This document shows, in pieces, positions 63,027 to 64,000 of a DNA stretch of 64,000 nt. The notes below the pieces were generated by a model. That model was not told the origin of the DNA. It saw nothing but the letters and a program-made list of their open reading frames with translations, and did not search any database. How positions within the stretch are numbered: position 1 is the first letter of the stretch; each line of letters starts with the position of its first letter. The stretch is taken from contig OY970285.1 in NCBI GenBank assembly GCA_963716005.1, positions 2,335,074 through 2,399,073 on the forward strand, in the 5' to 3' direction. The translations under genes and the position numbers were made by a program. The DNA comes from CAVRUF01 sp963716005. Its GTDB lineage: Bacteria > Actinomycetota > Thermoleophilia > Gaiellales > Gaiellaceae.

Positions 63027-63068
63027 CGGGAGCGACGGGACTCGAACCCGCGACCTCCGGCGTGACAG
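63027..63068 (-). tRNA. Truncated tRNA-Asp(GTC) 3' half (possible att site)
   Basis: On the minus strand the segment reads anticodon loop CTGTCAC (anticodon GTC), GCCGG, variable region, T arm with TTCGAGT, acceptor CGCTCCC and discriminator G. Upstream of the loop the expected pairing partner for GCCGG is missing (CTCAA instead), and no 5' acceptor GGGAGCG is present. So it is the 3' half only. An identical 25-bp copy begins at 63976, indicating a duplicated integration site. Confidence 0.75.
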
Positions 63069-63489
63069 TTGAGCGGTAGGCGTTGCCACTGCTCGCCGTC
63101 AATCGCCGTTGTCACGGTGGGTGTGGCTTCTCCGACGGCTGCTCGGTTACGTTCGCCGGTGGTGGCTACCGCTGCGTTCCATGCCCGTTCCACGGCGCGG
63201 CGTTTGACGCCGGCGCCCAATGCGCCGGAGACGGGCCGTGCTGAGGCGTGACGCGGACGAGGCTGACTACCGTCTCATGATGGACAAGATCTACATCGCT
63301 TCGTACGCGTTCATCGTCGCCAGTTTCGGGCTGGTGGCGAGGCCCATGGTTCGCTGACGACCTCGACCGCGCGGTTCGATTCGACCGCGGCCCTCGCGCG
63401 AGGCCGGCCGAACCCCTTCCTTCCCACTCCAGCGGAGGTAGAGTCGCTGTGCGCAGCGAAGTTCGCGCTGGAGGTGAAACGACATACAC
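63069..63489. other. Probable remnant of an integrated element
   Basis: 420 bp between the truncated tRNA-Asp and the lipoprotein gene. A minus-strand open stretch (63220 down to the att copy) reads AVERAWNAAVATTGERNRAA, then TTAIDGEQWQRLPLN. A plus-strand 45-codon ORF (63220-63357) includes DKIYIASYAFIVASFGLVA, one possible membrane helix. Neither is a recognised family. No integrase core motif seen. Confidence 0.35.
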
Positions 63490-63936
63490 CTGCGCGCGGG
63501 GCACCAGCAAAGAAGCGTTTGGCTCGCTGGAGCACTAGCTCTCCTGTTCTTGTTCCTCGCTGGGTGCGGCGACGAGGGGTCGGCGCCGTCTGCATCCACG
63601 GCGCTGCCACCGCTCGCACCCGAGCTCGTCGGCACTTGGACGACGAGCAGTACCTCCGGGTCACAGCAGATCGCGCGCACGTACGTGTTCTCGTCCGACG
63701 GCCGCTACGAATACACCATCGGGATGTGCCAGTCCTCGAGCGACTGCAGCCTCGTAAGCCAGGAGTCGGGGTACGCCCAAGCCACCAACGGCGTGCTTTC
63801 GCTTGAGCCTCAGACCGAGCCGAACGACGGTGATCGATCCTTGCCGTACGTCGTCGCCCAGGATCCCAACGTCGGCGACATCCAGCTCCACTTCACACTC
63901 CCCGACGGGCAGGTCGACATCTTCTACCTCGGCTAG
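63490..63936 (+). CDS. Small lipoprotein with lipocalin-like domain
   Basis: Open frame with SVWLAGALALLFLFLAGCGD, a lipoprotein signal (lipobox LAGC). The mature part begins LVGTWTTSSTSGSQQ, then YVFSSDGRYEYTIGMCQ and, at the end, LPDGQVDIFYLG, resembling small lipocalin-like secreted domains. The start is unclear: CTG 63490 is in frame, TTG 63550 is too late for a signal. A GTG at 63474 with good spacing from GGAGG lies in another frame, suggesting an indel. Lies inside the segment between the two tRNA-Asp copies. Confidence 0.6.
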   Translation: MRAGHQQRSVWLAGALALLFLFLAGCGDEGSAPSASTALPPLAPELVGTWTTSSTSGSQQIARTYVFSSDGRYEYTIGMCQSSSDCSLVSQESGYAQATNGVLSLEPQTEPNDGDRSLPYVVAQDPNVGDIQLHFTLPDGQVDIFYLG

Positions 63937-63975
63937 TTGCCAGTCGACCCGCTCACGTTGCGGGCTTGCAGAAAA

Positions 63976-64000
63976 CGGGAGCGACGGGACTCGAACCCGC
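63976..64000 (-). tRNA. tRNA-Asp 3' end (continues past window)
   Basis: Twenty-five bases identical to 63027-63051, giving acceptor CGCTCCC, discriminator G and most of the T arm. The rest lies beyond the right edge. It probably belongs to the intact tRNA-Asp gene. Confidence 0.7.

Noticed and set aside
63027..63100. Complete tRNA-Asp gene at 63027
   Set aside because: The 5' acceptor and 5' anticodon-stem strand are absent, so no cloverleaf forms. Only the 3' half is present.
63291..63680. Minus-strand 129-codon ORF over the lipoprotein gene
   Set aside because: Arg/Ser/Gly-rich and antisense to a lipoprotein with a clear signal peptide. No family motif.

Overview
The window is GC-rich chromosomal DNA with actinobacterial gene content. 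Class Thermoleophilia (Gaiellales/Solirubrobacterales-like) is the most likely source. The clues are the N-terminal type of the collagen-like protein at 56027 (basic start, ALSGTAVAGTA signal, SQIKNGAIG), the 'DGVITACKHPNGGWIRLV' secreted domain at 15179, an actinobacterial-style Tad locus, many GTG starts, and a repeated -10 box (TANNNT) placed 6-7 nt before start codons as expected for leaderless mRNAs. The assignment is inference from sequence style. No rRNA is present, and the only tRNA material is two copies of a tRNA-Asp 3' end at the right edge.

Layout. 1-3859: truncated multicopper oxidase, small basic protein, VOC protein, lipid kinase-like protein, DUF192, and a secreted M15-like peptidase with a structured 5' leader. 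4236-12537: a complete-looking Tad/Flp pilus operon (pilin, TadE, CpaB, CpaE/TadZ, TadA ATPase, a vWA-TadB fusion, TadC, a vWA TadG-like protein) closed by a strong hairpin. 12727-18409: coiled-coil protein, Nudix protein, secreted lamin-tail protein, class III ADH with an MBL-fold hydrolase, VOC protein. 18422-24233: large secreted nuclease, TypA/BipA, ClpS. 24256-32020: two serine hydrolases, an orphan NarL-type histidine kinase, tandem membrane-anchored alpha/beta hydrolases, a small membrane protein. 32024-38186: two divergent clusters of ABC-2 exporters. 38187-42107: VOC protein, thermolysin-type secreted metallopeptidase, thioesterase, then a scar made of two gene tails. 42220-47679: an NqrB/RnfD-like membrane domain fused to an FG-GAP/ASPIC propeller, then AhpD-like, zinc ADH and OsmC genes. 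47763-56815: EamA and MFS transporters, a LAL regulator, two methyltransferases, VOC protein, PAS-LuxR regulator, collagen-like surface protein. 56845-62969: HxlR regulator divergent from a berberine-bridge-type oxidase, GH3 glucosidase, alpha/beta hydrolase, DUF4304-like protein. 63027-64000: a segment of about 950 bp between two copies of the tRNA-Asp 3' end, which looks like the footprint of an integrated element.

Sequence quality matters here. About nineteen otherwise intact genes, including single-copy TypA with three breaks, carry single-base indels. Most are insertions, often a G between C and A. I read these as assembly or base-calling errors and annotate the genes through them, giving the shift positions. 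Every such joined gene should be checked against raw reads.

The most unusual content is: (1) the vWA-TadB fusion together with a second vWA protein in the same pilus operon; (2) the NqrB/RnfD-CRTAC1 fusion, preceded by a possible leaderless six-codon upstream ORF that overlaps its start; (3) the arginase/heme-peroxidase deletion scar; (4) the tRNA-Asp direct repeat; (5) the structured leader of the M15 gene.
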